DNA from: Clostridia bacterium
Lineage (GTDB): Bacteria > Bacillota > Clostridia > Oscillospirales > CAG-272
Assembly: GCA_017457465.1 (NCBI GenBank)
Contig: JAFTHJ010000179.1
Location: forward strand, 1-18,757
Direction of reading: 5' to 3'
DNA length: 18,757 nt
Part shown: positions 1 to 7,013 of the stretch, piece by piece
Numbering within the stretch: position 1 is the first letter of the stretch
How the letters are laid out: the number at the start of each line of letters is the position of its first letter
Translations under genes and position numbers: made by a program
The notes under the pieces: generated by a model
Database searches by the model: none
What the model saw: the letters and a program-made list of their open reading frames with translations, nothing else
Told to the model about the DNA's origin: nothing

Positions 1-371
1 AGAGATATAGCCGCCTCTATAGCGGGGAGTGTGGTTGAGCGCATTGTCGTTATCTTTTTGTCGCTTCCCGGCAGATATCCGAGATTAAACATTCCCGCCT
101 TTATCGGAACGTCAACGTATTTTTTTACGTTATGGTGTGAGTCAAGTATGAGTGTGCAGTTGTCGGGACAGTCGGAGTGCGCCAGACGGTCGGAGGTCGA
201 GGCGAGAGCCTGTTCCTGAATATCAAAGGCGAAAACGTGCCCGAATTCGCCCACCGCGCGGGAGAGAAACTCGGTATCGTGTCCGTTGCCCATGGTGAAA
301 TCCACGGCGACATCACCCTCCTTGAGGTGGGTGAGAATAAAATGCTTTTGCAGCTGGAGAAGGTCTATCAT
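1..371 (-). CDS. mnmM: MnmM (YtqB-type) tRNA wobble-uridine methyltransferase, C-terminus cut by window edge
   Basis: Class I SAM-dependent methyltransferase of the YtqB/MnmM family (older name 'rRNA methylase family'). Family members methylate nm5s2U to mnm5s2U at the tRNA wobble position. Reading the minus strand from ATG 371 gives a 5' part of about 123 residues starting MIDLLQLQKHF. It has the SAM-binding loop DFTMGNGHDTEF (an unusual F/M variant of the common DATxGNGxDT), then HVFAFDIQEQAL, and the family hallmark FNLGYLPGSDKKITT. The frame is open to position 1, so the C-terminus lies outside the window. The start was chosen because GAAAGG (388-383) sits about 11 nt upstream and the family begins just before this point. 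It lies directly downstream of the DUF6062 gene and is probably cotranscribed and translationally coupled with it through a 10-codon mini-ORF. Identification is from motif recognition; the enzyme activity is known from Bacillus and Staphylococcus homologues. Confidence 0.85.
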   Translation of the reverse strand, partial: MIDLLQLQKHFILTHLKEGDVAVDFTMGNGHDTEFLSRAVGEFGHVFAFDIQEQALASTSDRLAHSDCPDNCTLILDSHHNVKKYVDVPIKAGMFNLGYLPGSDKKITTMRSTTLPAIEAAIS

Positions 372-400
372 TTCGCAAAATGCCTTTCGTTGAAAATCAT
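368..400 (-). other. 10-codon mini-ORF bridging two genes (possible translational coupler)
   Basis: ATG at 400-398 overlaps the TGA stop of the DUF6062 gene (399-397) as ATGA. The mini-ORF reads MIFNERHFAK and stops at TGA 370-368, which overlaps the ATG of mnmM (371-369), again as ATGA. It therefore joins the two genes without a gap. It also holds the GAAAGG that could serve mnmM. Expression of the peptide is not shown; it may be only a device for reinitiating ribosomes, or chance. Confidence 0.35.
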
Positions 401-1119
401 TGGTTTTTCGGAGTCTTGGGCGGTTCGGGGAGGTGAATATCGCTCCGCAGGAATTTTATTGAGCGCTCGACCGAATCGCGGGAGTTATACCACGGCTCAT
501 CGCCGTATCTGTAGTCGAATTTTTTGCAGAACCAGCTTATATCGTCTTTCAGCTCGGCAAGATATTTATTGACTATCTCGGAGCAATCCTTCGCGAAAGC
601 GGCGGATTTTTTCTTCTGGAGTCTGTTGTCCGCGCATTCGAGCAGGGCACGGTAGTGCGGCAGACAGAAATAGGGCTGCGCCTTGAGCTTGGCGACGAAT
701 TCCTCGTCCTTATCCCAAAGGAAGACTACCGTTTCTATCATATGTCGGAAATTAAAATCTATTCGTTTGCAGACATAGCAGGAGTCCTCAAGCTCCGCTA
801 TTCTCTTTTGCGGCTTGTTCGGGTTGAGAAGTCCCCCGCTCTTGAGGTCGCCTATAAGCTCGTCAAGGTGGCTCTCAAGCGTGAGCGCCATGCCGAGTCT
901 GTTCTTGCGTACGAACATCATATCGTAATGAGTTCTGCAAAAGCCCTCGTCGTTGGTTTTTATGCGGATATCGGGCGACATCATAGAGGCTCCGAGAATA
1001 TCTTCAAGCTCGTTATTTTCCAGCTTGTTGTAGAGTGCGCAAAGCGGACAACCGCAAGCCGCGTCGTCACGCGACGCCTCAAACGCCTCGTTGACGGGAA
1101 TAGTGTAAATTTGTTCCAT
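397..1119 (-). CDS. DUF6062 family protein with two CxxC...CxxH modules
   Basis: A 240-residue soluble protein that resembles the DUF6062 family of Clostridia, whose function is not known. The N-terminus MEQIYTIPVNEAFE is the family signature. Two similar modules follow. The first has C24-PLC27 paired with C61-RTH64; the second has C114-YVC117 paired with C152-LPH155. The C2CH spacing suggests two zinc-ribbon or treble-clef-like metal sites. The C-terminal third is helical and charged and ends in a proline-rich tail (PEPPKTPKNQ). There is no signal peptide or membrane segment. The start is ATG 1119 with GGGGGAAGG just upstream. A sigma-A promoter lies at 1195-1223 on the same strand. The gene is followed at once by mnmM, so a role linked to RNA or translation is possible, but this is only guilt by association. 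Confidence 0.8.
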   Translation of the reverse strand: MEQIYTIPVNEAFEASRDDAACGCPLCALYNKLENNELEDILGASMMSPDIRIKTNDEGFCRTHYDMMFVRKNRLGMALTLESHLDELIGDLKSGGLLNPNKPQKRIAELEDSCYVCKRIDFNFRHMIETVVFLWDKDEEFVAKLKAQPYFCLPHYRALLECADNRLQKKKSAAFAKDCSEIVNKYLAELKDDISWFCKKFDYRYGDEPWYNSRDSVERSIKFLRSDIHLPEPPKTPKNQ

Positions 1120-1141
1120 AATCCTTCCCCCGAAAAAAGTC

Positions 1142-1170
1142 TTGAAAAAAGCTTCGATTAGGTATATAAT
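1142..1170 (+). promoter_or_regulatory. Sigma-A promoter for ogg
   Basis: A -35 TTGAAA (1142-1147) and a perfect -10 TATAAT (1165-1170) are separated by 17 bp. Transcription would begin near 1177 and lead to the ogg start at 1264. It faces the minus-strand promoter at 1195-1223. Confidence 0.75.
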
Positions 1171-1194
1171 ATTTCCTATAGCTATACTTTAGTG

Positions 1195-1223
1195 ATTATA
1201 CCATATTTCAAAGGTATTTTCAA
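1195..1223 (-). promoter_or_regulatory. Sigma-A promoter for DUF6062-mnmM
   Basis: On the minus strand, -35 TTGAAA (1223-1218) and -10 TATAAT (1200-1195) with a 17-bp spacer. Predicted start near 1188, leading into the DUF6062 gene at 1119. The transcript passes through the ogg promoter. Confidence 0.75.
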
Positions 1224-1263
1224 GAGATTTTGATATTTTGGTTATTTGGCGGGGGATAAATAT

Positions 1264-2169
1264 ATGGTTTATCTTAAGGAAACGGAAAAAAGCGTGAGCT
1301 GTGTGAGGCTCGATGGAGTGAGTGATTTTGATGTCGGGAAGATATTTGACTGCGGTCAGTGCTTTCGGTTTGACACGGTTGAGAGCTCGTCGCACGAGGT
1401 CGAGTTCTCGGGCGTTGCCTACGGCAGACTGATTTCGGTGGCGCAGGACGGGCAGACGGTTTACATATACAACTCCACACAAGAGGATTTTGAAAATATA
1501 TGGAGACGCTTTCTGGGGCTTGACGAGGACTACGGCGCGATAGCCGAGGATATCCTCTCGCGCTCCGACAATCCCGCGCTTGGCAGGGCAGTCGGGTATG
1601 GGCGCGGAATAAGGATTCTGCGTCAGGAGCCGTGGGAGACGATATGCTCGTTTATAATATCGCAGAATAACAATATTCCCAGAATAAAGAAGATTATAGG
1701 CGCTCTCGCGCAAAAATGCGGTGAGCCGATAGCGGTTCCCGAGGGTATGCGGACACATCTCTCCGAGAGCACGGTGCCGTACGCCTTTCCGACGCCCGAT
1801 TCTCTTTGCGCTCTCGGTATCGACGGCTTGTTTGAGCTGAAAACGGGATTTCGCGCAAAGTACATATACGATGCCGCCTCACGGGCGGCGATGGGAAATA
1901 TTGATTATTCCTATCTCGAAAACTCCGATGATACCGCAGAATGTGTTCGTGAGCTTTGCGCGATAAAGGGTGTAGGCCCCAAGGTCGCAAGCTGTGCTTT
2001 GCTGTTCGGCTTCGGGCGTTACGATGCCTTTCCCGTCGATGTGTGGATAAAAAAGGTTATCCAAAAGTATTTCTCGGCTGATGGCGGGGATTTCTCTCCT
2101 GCTGTCCTCGGACCTTATGCGGGTATAGCCCAGCAGTTTTTGTTTTATTACGAAAGATACCTGGCGTGA
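1264..2169 (+). CDS. ogg: 8-oxoguanine DNA glycosylase/AP lyase (OGG1-type, HhH-GPD family)
   Basis: Base-excision repair enzyme that removes 8-oxoguanine and cleaves the abasic strand. The 301-residue protein has the OGG N-terminal domain (FDCGQCFRF near residues 28-36), then the helical domain with EPWETICSFIISQNNNIPRI (122-141). The helix-hairpin-helix IKGVGPKVASC (234-244) contains the presumed Schiff-base lysine K240, followed by FPVDVW with catalytic D259. Human OGG1 has the same order (K249, D268). It resembles the Clostridium-type bacterial OGG rather than MutM. Upstream in-frame TTG 1246 is possible, but ATG 1264 is preferred because GGGGGA (about 1250-1256) lies at normal spacing before it. 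It has its own promoter at 1142-1170. Downstream lies a non-coding region with a terminator that could also serve this gene. Confidence 0.93.
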   Translation: MVYLKETEKSVSCVRLDGVSDFDVGKIFDCGQCFRFDTVESSSHEVEFSGVAYGRLISVAQDGQTVYIYNSTQEDFENIWRRFLGLDEDYGAIAEDILSRSDNPALGRAVGYGRGIRILRQEPWETICSFIISQNNNIPRIKKIIGALAQKCGEPIAVPEGMRTHLSESTVPYAFPTPDSLCALGIDGLFELKTGFRAKYIYDAASRAAMGNIDYSYLENSDDTAECVRELCAIKGVGPKVASCALLFGFGRYDAFPVDVWIKKVIQKYFSADGGDFSPAVLGPYAGIAQQFLFYYERYLA

Positions 2170-2184
2170 GGATTTATATATTAT

Positions 2185-2322
2185 GCGAGGGGGACTTTTT
2201 GCAAAAACATGGCTGCGCCATATCAAGTTTGATTTGTCGGCTAAACGCCTCCATTTTGGGCGGAAACGCCCAAAAACATCAAACATTGGTCCCCCTCGCG
2301 CTCTCTTCAAAACCTTTTAAAA
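2185..2322 (+). repeat. Hairpin repeat, copy 1, with a structured insert in its loop
   Basis: The outer arms GCGAGGGGGAC (2185-2195) and GTCCCCCTCGC (2289-2299) are perfect 11-bp complements. Inside lie GTTTGAT (2227-2233) and ATCAAAC (2278-2284), which pair as a second level. Within these is a 9-bp stem TTTTGGGCG/CGCCCAAAA (2254-2275) closed by a GAAA tetraloop. A small ATGGC/GCCAT hairpin sits at 2209-2221. The 3' flank CTTCAAAACCTTTTAAAA (2305-2321) matches the flank of two further copies at 2479-2542 and 10224-10279. No protein-coding potential is visible. The repeat-plus-insert reading is inference. Confidence 0.55.
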
Positions 2323-2385
2323 CAGGAATTGGATACCCCATTTAGTTTAGCTGAATTTGAAATTTTTTCTAATGAAAACCACCAT

Positions 2386-2425
2386 AAAAAGACAACCGAC
2401 GGTAGAAAAATGTCCGTCGGTTGTC
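2386..2425 (-). terminator. Intrinsic terminator of the PflX-like gene
   Basis: A perfect 12-bp stem GACAACCGACGG (2391-2402) and CCGTCGGTTGTC (2414-2425) with an 11-nt loop. Read on the minus strand the stem is followed by five T (2390-2386), which suits the radical SAM gene upstream on that strand. On the plus strand the T-tract is poor, so it may end ogg transcripts only weakly. Confidence 0.75.
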
Positions 2426-2478
2426 TACATTAGAGAAAAAACCACGAGATACAGATTTATAATATGGTTGCCACCTCG

Positions 2479-2542
2479 AACCTTTTGCTTTAAAAGGTTT
2501 GAAGGGGTTTCAGGGGGAACATTCCTCAAAAGTTCCCCCCTG
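2479..2542 (-). repeat. Hairpin repeat, copy 2, overlapping the end of the PflX-like gene
   Basis: On the minus strand GGGGGAAC and GTTCCCCC (2539-2532 and 2520-2513) form an 8-bp stem around the loop TTTTGAGGAAT. This is followed by CTTCAAACCTTTTAAAGC. The downstream arm folds on itself (AACCTTTT and AAAAGGTT, 2479-2499). The loop core CTTTTGAGGAA is identical in the copy at 10224-10256, and the flank is close to those of both other copies. The first part codes for the C-terminal residues of the radical SAM protein. Confidence 0.55.
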
Positions 2543-3436
2543 AATAAAATCCGCGTCCTCCTCAAAATTCGGTGTATATTGAGATGAGGCGGAGGACAGG
2601 GCTTGAAAGTAGCCGTCAAAGCCGAGAGATTCGGCGTGAGCGAGAACCGAATTGTACTCAAATGAGGTCAGCTTTCTATGCAAATTTTTATATTCGCACG
2701 TCAGGGCGAATTCGGGCGTATACTGACTCATAAGGCTTAACCTTACCGATTTCACAGGAAGTGTGTCGGCAATCAGGGATAGGACATTCATGCTGTCGTG
2801 TCTGCAGGCGGGGAGAACGAGATGCCGCACGATAAGCCCCTTTTTCATCAAGCCGCCGTCATCAAAAAGACACTCGCCCACCTGACGGAACATTTCCGAA
2901 ACAGCCGCGAGAGCTACCTCGGGGTAGTCGGGGGCGCTTGAATATTTTTTCGCGAGGTCGGGGGAGGCGTACTTGAAATCAGGCAAATATACGTCCACGA
3001 GTCCGTCAAGCCGCTTCAGCGCGTCGAGCGATTCATAGCCCGAGGAGTTATATACTATCGGGATTTTCAGCTTGTGCCGAACCTGCTCAAGGGAGAGTGC
3101 TATTGAGTCGGAAAAATGCGTCGGCGTGACAAGATTTATGTTATGCGCCCCCGCCGCCTCAAGCTCAAGCATAAGCTCGGAAAGCTCGTCTGCGTTCAGC
3201 TCACGCCGCACTCCTCCGCCCGAGCTTATCACTCTGTTCTGGCAGAAAACGCACTTCAGGTTGCAGCCGCAGAAAAATATCGTTCCCGAGCCTCGCGCAC
3301 CGCTTATCGGCGGCTCCTCCCACATATGCAAAGAGGCGCGTGATACCGTTATTCTGTTACTTTCTCCGCAAAAGCCAAGCTCACCCAGAGCTCTGTCGGC
3401 TCCGCACTGTCTTGGACACAGAGTACATTCTGCCAT
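2510..3436 (-). CDS. PflX-like radical SAM protein (COG1313 type)
   Basis: A 308-residue radical SAM protein of the PflX group, related to pyruvate formate-lyase activating enzymes. The substrate of this group is not established. The N-terminal Cys cluster CTLCPRQCG (C4, C7, C11) with C23 is typical of the group. The motif PPISGARGSGTIFFCGCNLKC leads into the radical SAM triad C58-x3-C62-x2-C65, which binds the 4Fe-4S cluster that cleaves S-adenosylmethionine. Later parts (NLVTPTHF, YNSSGYE, VDVYLPDFKY, RHLVLP, LMSQYTP) fit the barrel of this family. ATG 3436 is preferred over GTG 3445 because AAGGAGG lies at good spacing before it. The last 12 or so residues (IQGGTFEECSP) come from a dispersed repeat and look like a foreign tail. 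No glycyl-radical enzyme gene lies nearby, so the target cannot be inferred from context. Confidence 0.88.
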   Translation of the reverse strand: MAECTLCPRQCGADRALGELGFCGESNRITVSRASLHMWEEPPISGARGSGTIFFCGCNLKCVFCQNRVISSGGGVRRELNADELSELMLELEAAGAHNINLVTPTHFSDSIALSLEQVRHKLKIPIVYNSSGYESLDALKRLDGLVDVYLPDFKYASPDLAKKYSSAPDYPEVALAAVSEMFRQVGECLFDDGGLMKKGLIVRHLVLPACRHDSMNVLSLIADTLPVKSVRLSLMSQYTPEFALTCEYKNLHRKLTSFEYNSVLAHAESLGFDGYFQALSSASSQYTPNFEEDADFIQGGTFEECSP

Positions 3437-3468
3437 ATTGAGCACCTCCTCCTTCTTTATAATACAAC

Positions 3469-3497
3469 ATTATACCTGTAAATCGGCTTTTGGGCAA
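3469..3497 (-). promoter_or_regulatory. Sigma-A promoter for the PflX-like gene
   Basis: On the minus strand a perfect -10 TATAAT (3474-3469) and a weaker -35 TTGCCC (3497-3492) with a 17-bp spacer. It reads toward the start at 3436. Confidence 0.6.
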
Positions 3498-3525
3498 TAG
3501 ATTTGTAAAAAAATTTTGTATTGTG

Positions 3526-3554
3526 TAGACAACAAACAAAAAAAGTGGTATACT
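3526..3554 (+). promoter_or_regulatory. Sigma-A promoter for mscS
   Basis: -35 TAGACA (3526-3531) and -10 TATACT (3549-3554), 17-bp spacer. It lies back to back with the promoter at 3469-3497 and reads toward the mscS start at 3606. Confidence 0.65.
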
Positions 3555-3605
3555 GTTGGGGTATGAAAAATTACACGAATTACATAATGAGGATGGGTAA
3601 GAAAA

Positions 3606-4415
3606 ATGGATTTTCAAGCAATTTTAAACACACTTGTATCAGGCTGCATAAATATAGCCTGGAAGCTGCTTTTGTCGCTTCTCGTATTTATCGTCGGACG
3701 GTTGCTCATAAAGCTTTTGCTTAAGATATTCCCCAACGGAGACAGGCACAATCATCTTGATAAAACGGTAAAGGCATTTCTCAACAGCTTTATCAAGATA
3801 GCTCTTTATGCGGTACTCGCCGTAACGATAGTATCTATAATGGGAATACCGATGGCGTCTGTCGTAACAGTCTTCGCTTCAGCGGGCGCTGCTATCGCAC
3901 TTGCCGTTCAGGGCTCGTTCTCAAACTTTATGGGCGGTATTATGCTGCTTATCTTCAAGCCTATCGGTGTTGGAGATTTCGTAAAGATTGGCGGAGAGAG
4001 CGGAACTGTCACCGAGGTCGGTATATTCTACACTGTTCTCTGCACGGGCGACAACCTTGTTGTCTCTATCCCCAACAAAACTATGACGGATACGACTATC
4101 GTAAACTATTCACGCAAGGACACCAGAAGAGTTGATATCGCTGTCGGCGTTGCTTACGATTCGGACGTAGAGCTTGTTAAAAAGACTATTCTTGAGGTTA
4201 TAGAAGCCAACGAAAAGGCGCTCAATGACCCCGCTCCCTTCGTTCGCGTGACGGCTATGCAGGATTCGGCTCTGGAGTTCACGGTAAGAGTATGGTGTAA
4301 CGCGGGAGATTACGGTTCGCTCCGCTCGGATATGTTCGAGGAGCTTAACGCGGCATTCGAGAAGGCGGGAATCGTCGTTCCCTTCAACCAGCTCGAGGTC
4401 AGCATCAAGAAATAA
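3606..4415 (+). CDS. mscS: Small-conductance mechanosensitive channel, MscS family
   Basis: Integral membrane channel that opens under membrane tension and releases solutes during hypo-osmotic shock. The 269-residue length fits the core three-helix MscS type (E. coli MscS has 286). Transmembrane helices lie near residues 15-40, 60-82 and 86-118. The pore helix FASAGAAIALAVQGSFSNF (90-108) shows the Ala/Gly packing pattern of TM3, followed by FKPIGVGDFVKIGG, the start of the beta domain. VSIPNKTMTDTTIVNYS and the C-terminal alpha/beta domain (residues 175-265) complete the cytoplasmic cage. It is a single gene with its own promoter (3526-3554) and a hairpin after the stop, so it is probably monocistronic. 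Confidence 0.95.
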   Translation: MDFQAILNTLVSGCINIAWKLLLSLLVFIVGRLLIKLLLKIFPNGDRHNHLDKTVKAFLNSFIKIALYAVLAVTIVSIMGIPMASVVTVFASAGAAIALAVQGSFSNFMGGIMLLIFKPIGVGDFVKIGGESGTVTEVGIFYTVLCTGDNLVVSIPNKTMTDTTIVNYSRKDTRRVDIAVGVAYDSDVELVKKTILEVIEANEKALNDPAPFVRVTAMQDSALEFTVRVWCNAGDYGSLRSDMFEELNAAFEKAGIVVPFNQLEVSIKK

Positions 4416-4436
4416 TTATAGGTCCGCGAGGGCACA

Positions 4437-4465
4437 GAGAGGAGAGCCTTTTCGGTTCTCCTCTC
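4437..4465 (+). terminator. Hairpin after mscS, probable terminator
   Basis: A 12-bp stem (one G-T wobble) formed by GAGAGGAGAGCC (4437-4448) and GGTTCTCCTCTC (4454-4465) with a TTTTC loop. There is no good T-tract after it (GTATTAG), so termination may be inefficient. Confidence 0.5.
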
Positions 4466-4502
4466 GTATTAGATACAATTATAAATTTTGTTGAGGTTTT
4501 GT

Positions 4503-5765
4503 ATGGACAACAGAATAAGAAGCGCGGAGATACTCTGCGTGGGAACCGAGCTCTTGCTCGGAGATATAGTGAATACAAACGCGGCATTCCTTTCGCAAAA
4601 GCTGGCGGAGCTTGGAATCTGCGTTTACCGCCACACGGTAGTGGGTGATAATACCGCAAGGCTCAAGGACGCGCTCACACGAGCGCTCGAGAGCGCTGAT
4701 ATGGTCATAACGAGCGGCGGACTCGGTCCGACCTATGACGACCTTACCAAGGAGACGGTAGCGGAATATTTCGGCAGAGAGATGGAGCTTGACACTCACT
4801 CTCTTGAGAGAATAGAGGAATATTTCAGAAAGACGGGCAGAGTTATGACCGAGAATAACCGCAAACAGGCGATGATGCCGCGCGGAGCGGTGATTTTCGA
4901 TAACGACTACGGAACGGCTCCCACTCTCGCGCTCTGCGGCGGAGAGAACGAATCCAAGACCGTCATTATGCTCCCCGGACCGCCCTCCGAGATAATCCCG
5001 ATATTCAACGACAAGGTTCTTCCGTATCTACTCGCGAGAAGAAACAGTGTTATCGCAAGTCGCAATATACACATTTTCGGCATCGGGGAATCGGCGGTTG
5101 AGAGTGTTATAAGCGACATAATGAAAAACTCGAAAAATCCCACGGTGGCGCCCTATTGCAAGGACGGCGAGGTCAGGCTTCGTGTGACGGCATCGGCTGC
5201 GACCGAGAGCGAGGCGCTTGGACTTTGCGATGAAATGATATCGCGAATCAAGGCTACCGAAATCGGGCAATATATTTACGGAGTTGACGTAGACTCTCTT
5301 GAGAGAGCGGTGATTGAATTTTTGCGCGAGAGGGGAATGACTCTCGCTTGTGCCGAGTCCTGCACGGGAGGACTTATCTCAAAGCGCATAACCGATGTGT
5401 CGGGATGCTCGGATGTCTTTGTCGGCGGCTGTGTGACCTATGCTAACGGGGCGAAGATGAGGCTTCTCGGCGTTAAGGCGGAGACTCTTGAAGCCTTTGG
5501 CGCGGTATCCGAGCAAACAGCGCGGGAGATGGCTGTGGGTGTACGCGAGGCACTTGGTGCCGATGTGGGAATCTCGGTCACGGGAATAGCGGGGCCTGGG
5601 GGCGGAACGCCCGAAAAGCCTGTCGGAACGGTTTTCGTCGGAATCTCCACAGAGAAGGGAACACAGGTCAGAAAACTCTCGTTGTCTGCTATGAGAAGCA
5701 GAAATTATATCAGAAATGTATCATCTAACCACGCATTTGATATAATACTGAAATTTTGCAGATAA
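4503..5765 (+). CDS. cinA: CinA: competence/damage-inducible protein A, with nicotinamide-nucleotide amidase domain
   Basis: A 420-residue two-domain protein. The N-terminal molybdopterin-binding-like domain carries EILCVGTELLLGD (9-21), ITSGGLGPTYDDLT (69-82) and MLPGPPSE (156-163). In some members this domain has ADP-ribose pyrophosphatase activity. The C-terminal CinA domain has LACAESCTGGLIS (281-293) and SVTGIAGPGGGTPEKPVGTV (358-377), the signature of the NMN deamidase PncC, which recycles nicotinamide mononucleotide. It therefore probably acts in pyridine nucleotide salvage; its historical link is with competence. An in-frame TTG at 4488 exists, but ATG 4503 is preferred because GAGG (4493-4496) lies 6 nt before it. 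No recA follows as it does in many Bacillota; the next gene is pfkA, from its own promoter. Confidence 0.95.
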   Translation: MDNRIRSAEILCVGTELLLGDIVNTNAAFLSQKLAELGICVYRHTVVGDNTARLKDALTRALESADMVITSGGLGPTYDDLTKETVAEYFGREMELDTHSLERIEEYFRKTGRVMTENNRKQAMMPRGAVIFDNDYGTAPTLALCGGENESKTVIMLPGPPSEIIPIFNDKVLPYLLARRNSVIASRNIHIFGIGESAVESVISDIMKNSKNPTVAPYCKDGEVRLRVTASAATESEALGLCDEMISRIKATEIGQYIYGVDVDSLERAVIEFLRERGMTLACAESCTGGLISKRITDVSGCSDVFVGGCVTYANGAKMRLLGVKAETLEAFGAVSEQTAREMAVGVREALGADVGISVTGIAGPGGGTPEKPVGTVFVGISTEKGTQVRKLSLSAMRSRNYIRNVSSNHAFDIILKFCR

Positions 5766-5802
5766 AAATTTCTTTTTTTGACAACATTCCTCAAAAAAGG
5801 TA

Positions 5803-5831
5803 TTGATTTTTTTCGGCGTATGTATTAAAAT
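5803..5831 (+). promoter_or_regulatory. Probable sigma-A promoter for pfkA
   Basis: -35 TTGATT (5803-5808) and -10 TAAAAT (5826-5831) with a 17-bp spacer in an AT-rich leader. A perfect TTGACA at 5778-5783 lies upstream but has only a poor -10 (TATTGA) at 17 bp. Confidence 0.55.
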
Positions 5832-5898
5832 AATATAAATATGTCAACTATGTTAAATAAATAACTAATAACTATATAGGAATGAAGGTACAACGGAA

Positions 5899-6987
5899 AT
5901 GAAGAAATTCAAAAGAATCGGCGTTCTTACCTCGGGCGGAGACGCACCCGGAATGAACGCGGCAATCAGAGCTATCACAAGAAAGGCACTCGACGAGGGC
6001 GTTGAGGTAATGGGAATTATCGGAGGATACAGCGGACTTATCAACGAGAAGCTTATCCCCCTGACATCGGGCGCTGTCTCCAACATCATAACCCACGGCG
6101 GAACTATGCTTTATTCCGACCGTTGCCCCGAGTTCAAGACCGAGGAGGGTATGCAGAAGGCGGTAGCTACCTGTAAGAAATATAATATAGACGCCATTGT
6201 CGCTATCGGCGGTGACGGAACTTTCAGAGGGGCGACTGACCTCACTCTCCGCGGTATTCCCACCATCGGAGTTACGGGTACTATCGATAACGATATCACC
6301 GCGACTGATTACACTGTCGGATTTGACACCGCGATGAACACCGTTCTTGAGACGGTTGACAGACTCCGCGATACTTGTGAGTCACACGCGAGATGTAACG
6401 TCGTTGAGGTTATGGGACGCGACTGCGGACAGATAGCGCTTATGACGGGTATATCCTCGGGCGCTATGGCGGTTTGTATTCCCGAGATACCCTTTGACGA
6501 GGATGCCGCTATTGCCGAGATAAACAAGGCTAAAGAGCAGGGTAAGAGAGGAATGATAGTTGTTGTAAGCGAGGGCGTTTTCGCAAACGATGCTAACGGC
6601 AACAAGGTTCCTTACGGTGAGCTTCTCCGAAAGACTATTGAGGAGAAGACGGGAATCGAGACCAAGTTCGCGCGTCTTGCTCACATAGTCAGAGGCGGTT
6701 CGCCCACACTTCGTGACAGACTTACCGCGACCGAGATGGGCGCGAAGGCAGTAGAGCTTTTGCTTGAGGGCAAGAGCAATCTCGTGGTTATTGAGGACAA
6801 CGGCGAGATAAAGAGCCTTGACATTCTCTTTGCTCTTACTACTGACCGTATGTATAAGAACAAGCTGAAGGACGGAGATCTCGATAAGTTCGGAGCAGAG
6901 GAGCTTCGCGCTATGGAGGCTATCTGCGACAAGAGACGCGAGGAGATATCCACACTTTACAAGATGGCGCAGGAAATCTGCAGATAA
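5899..6987 (+). CDS. pfkA: ATP-dependent 6-phosphofructokinase
   Basis: Committed step of glycolysis, fructose 6-phosphate to fructose 1,6-bisphosphate, in the cytoplasm. The order of motifs is LTSGGDAPGMNAAIR (10-24) for ATP binding, GGDGT (104-108), TIDND (128-132) with catalytic D130, MGRDCGQIA (172-180), and HIVRGGSPTLRDR (262-274) for substrate binding. The second Gly of GGDG and the Gly before TIDND mark an ATP-using rather than pyrophosphate-using enzyme. At 362 residues it is about 40 longer than the Bacillus enzyme (about 320). The extra part is a charged helical C-terminal tail after residue 320. The residue before GTIDND is Thr (T126), where the family usually has Pro. The start has GAAGG about 10 nt upstream. 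It has its own promoter at 5803-5831 and a hairpin at 7014-7043, so it is probably monocistronic. Confidence 0.96.
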   Translation: MKKFKRIGVLTSGGDAPGMNAAIRAITRKALDEGVEVMGIIGGYSGLINEKLIPLTSGAVSNIITHGGTMLYSDRCPEFKTEEGMQKAVATCKKYNIDAIVAIGGDGTFRGATDLTLRGIPTIGVTGTIDNDITATDYTVGFDTAMNTVLETVDRLRDTCESHARCNVVEVMGRDCGQIALMTGISSGAMAVCIPEIPFDEDAAIAEINKAKEQGKRGMIVVVSEGVFANDANGNKVPYGELLRKTIEEKTGIETKFARLAHIVRGGSPTLRDRLTATEMGAKAVELLLEGKSNLVVIEDNGEIKSLDILFALTTDRMYKNKLKDGDLDKFGAEELRAMEAICDKRREEISTLYKMAQEICR

Positions 6988-7013
6988 ACCGCAACAACTG
7001 ATGATGTATTAAG

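Noticed and set aside
655..1161. A 168-codon plus-strand frame opposite the DUF6062 gene
   Set aside because: The DUF6062 signature and ribosome binding site are on the minus strand.
5778..5806. TTGACA-based promoter for pfkA
   Set aside because: The -35 is perfect, but the -10 at 17 bp is TATTGA; the TTGATT/TAAAAT pair downstream fits better.
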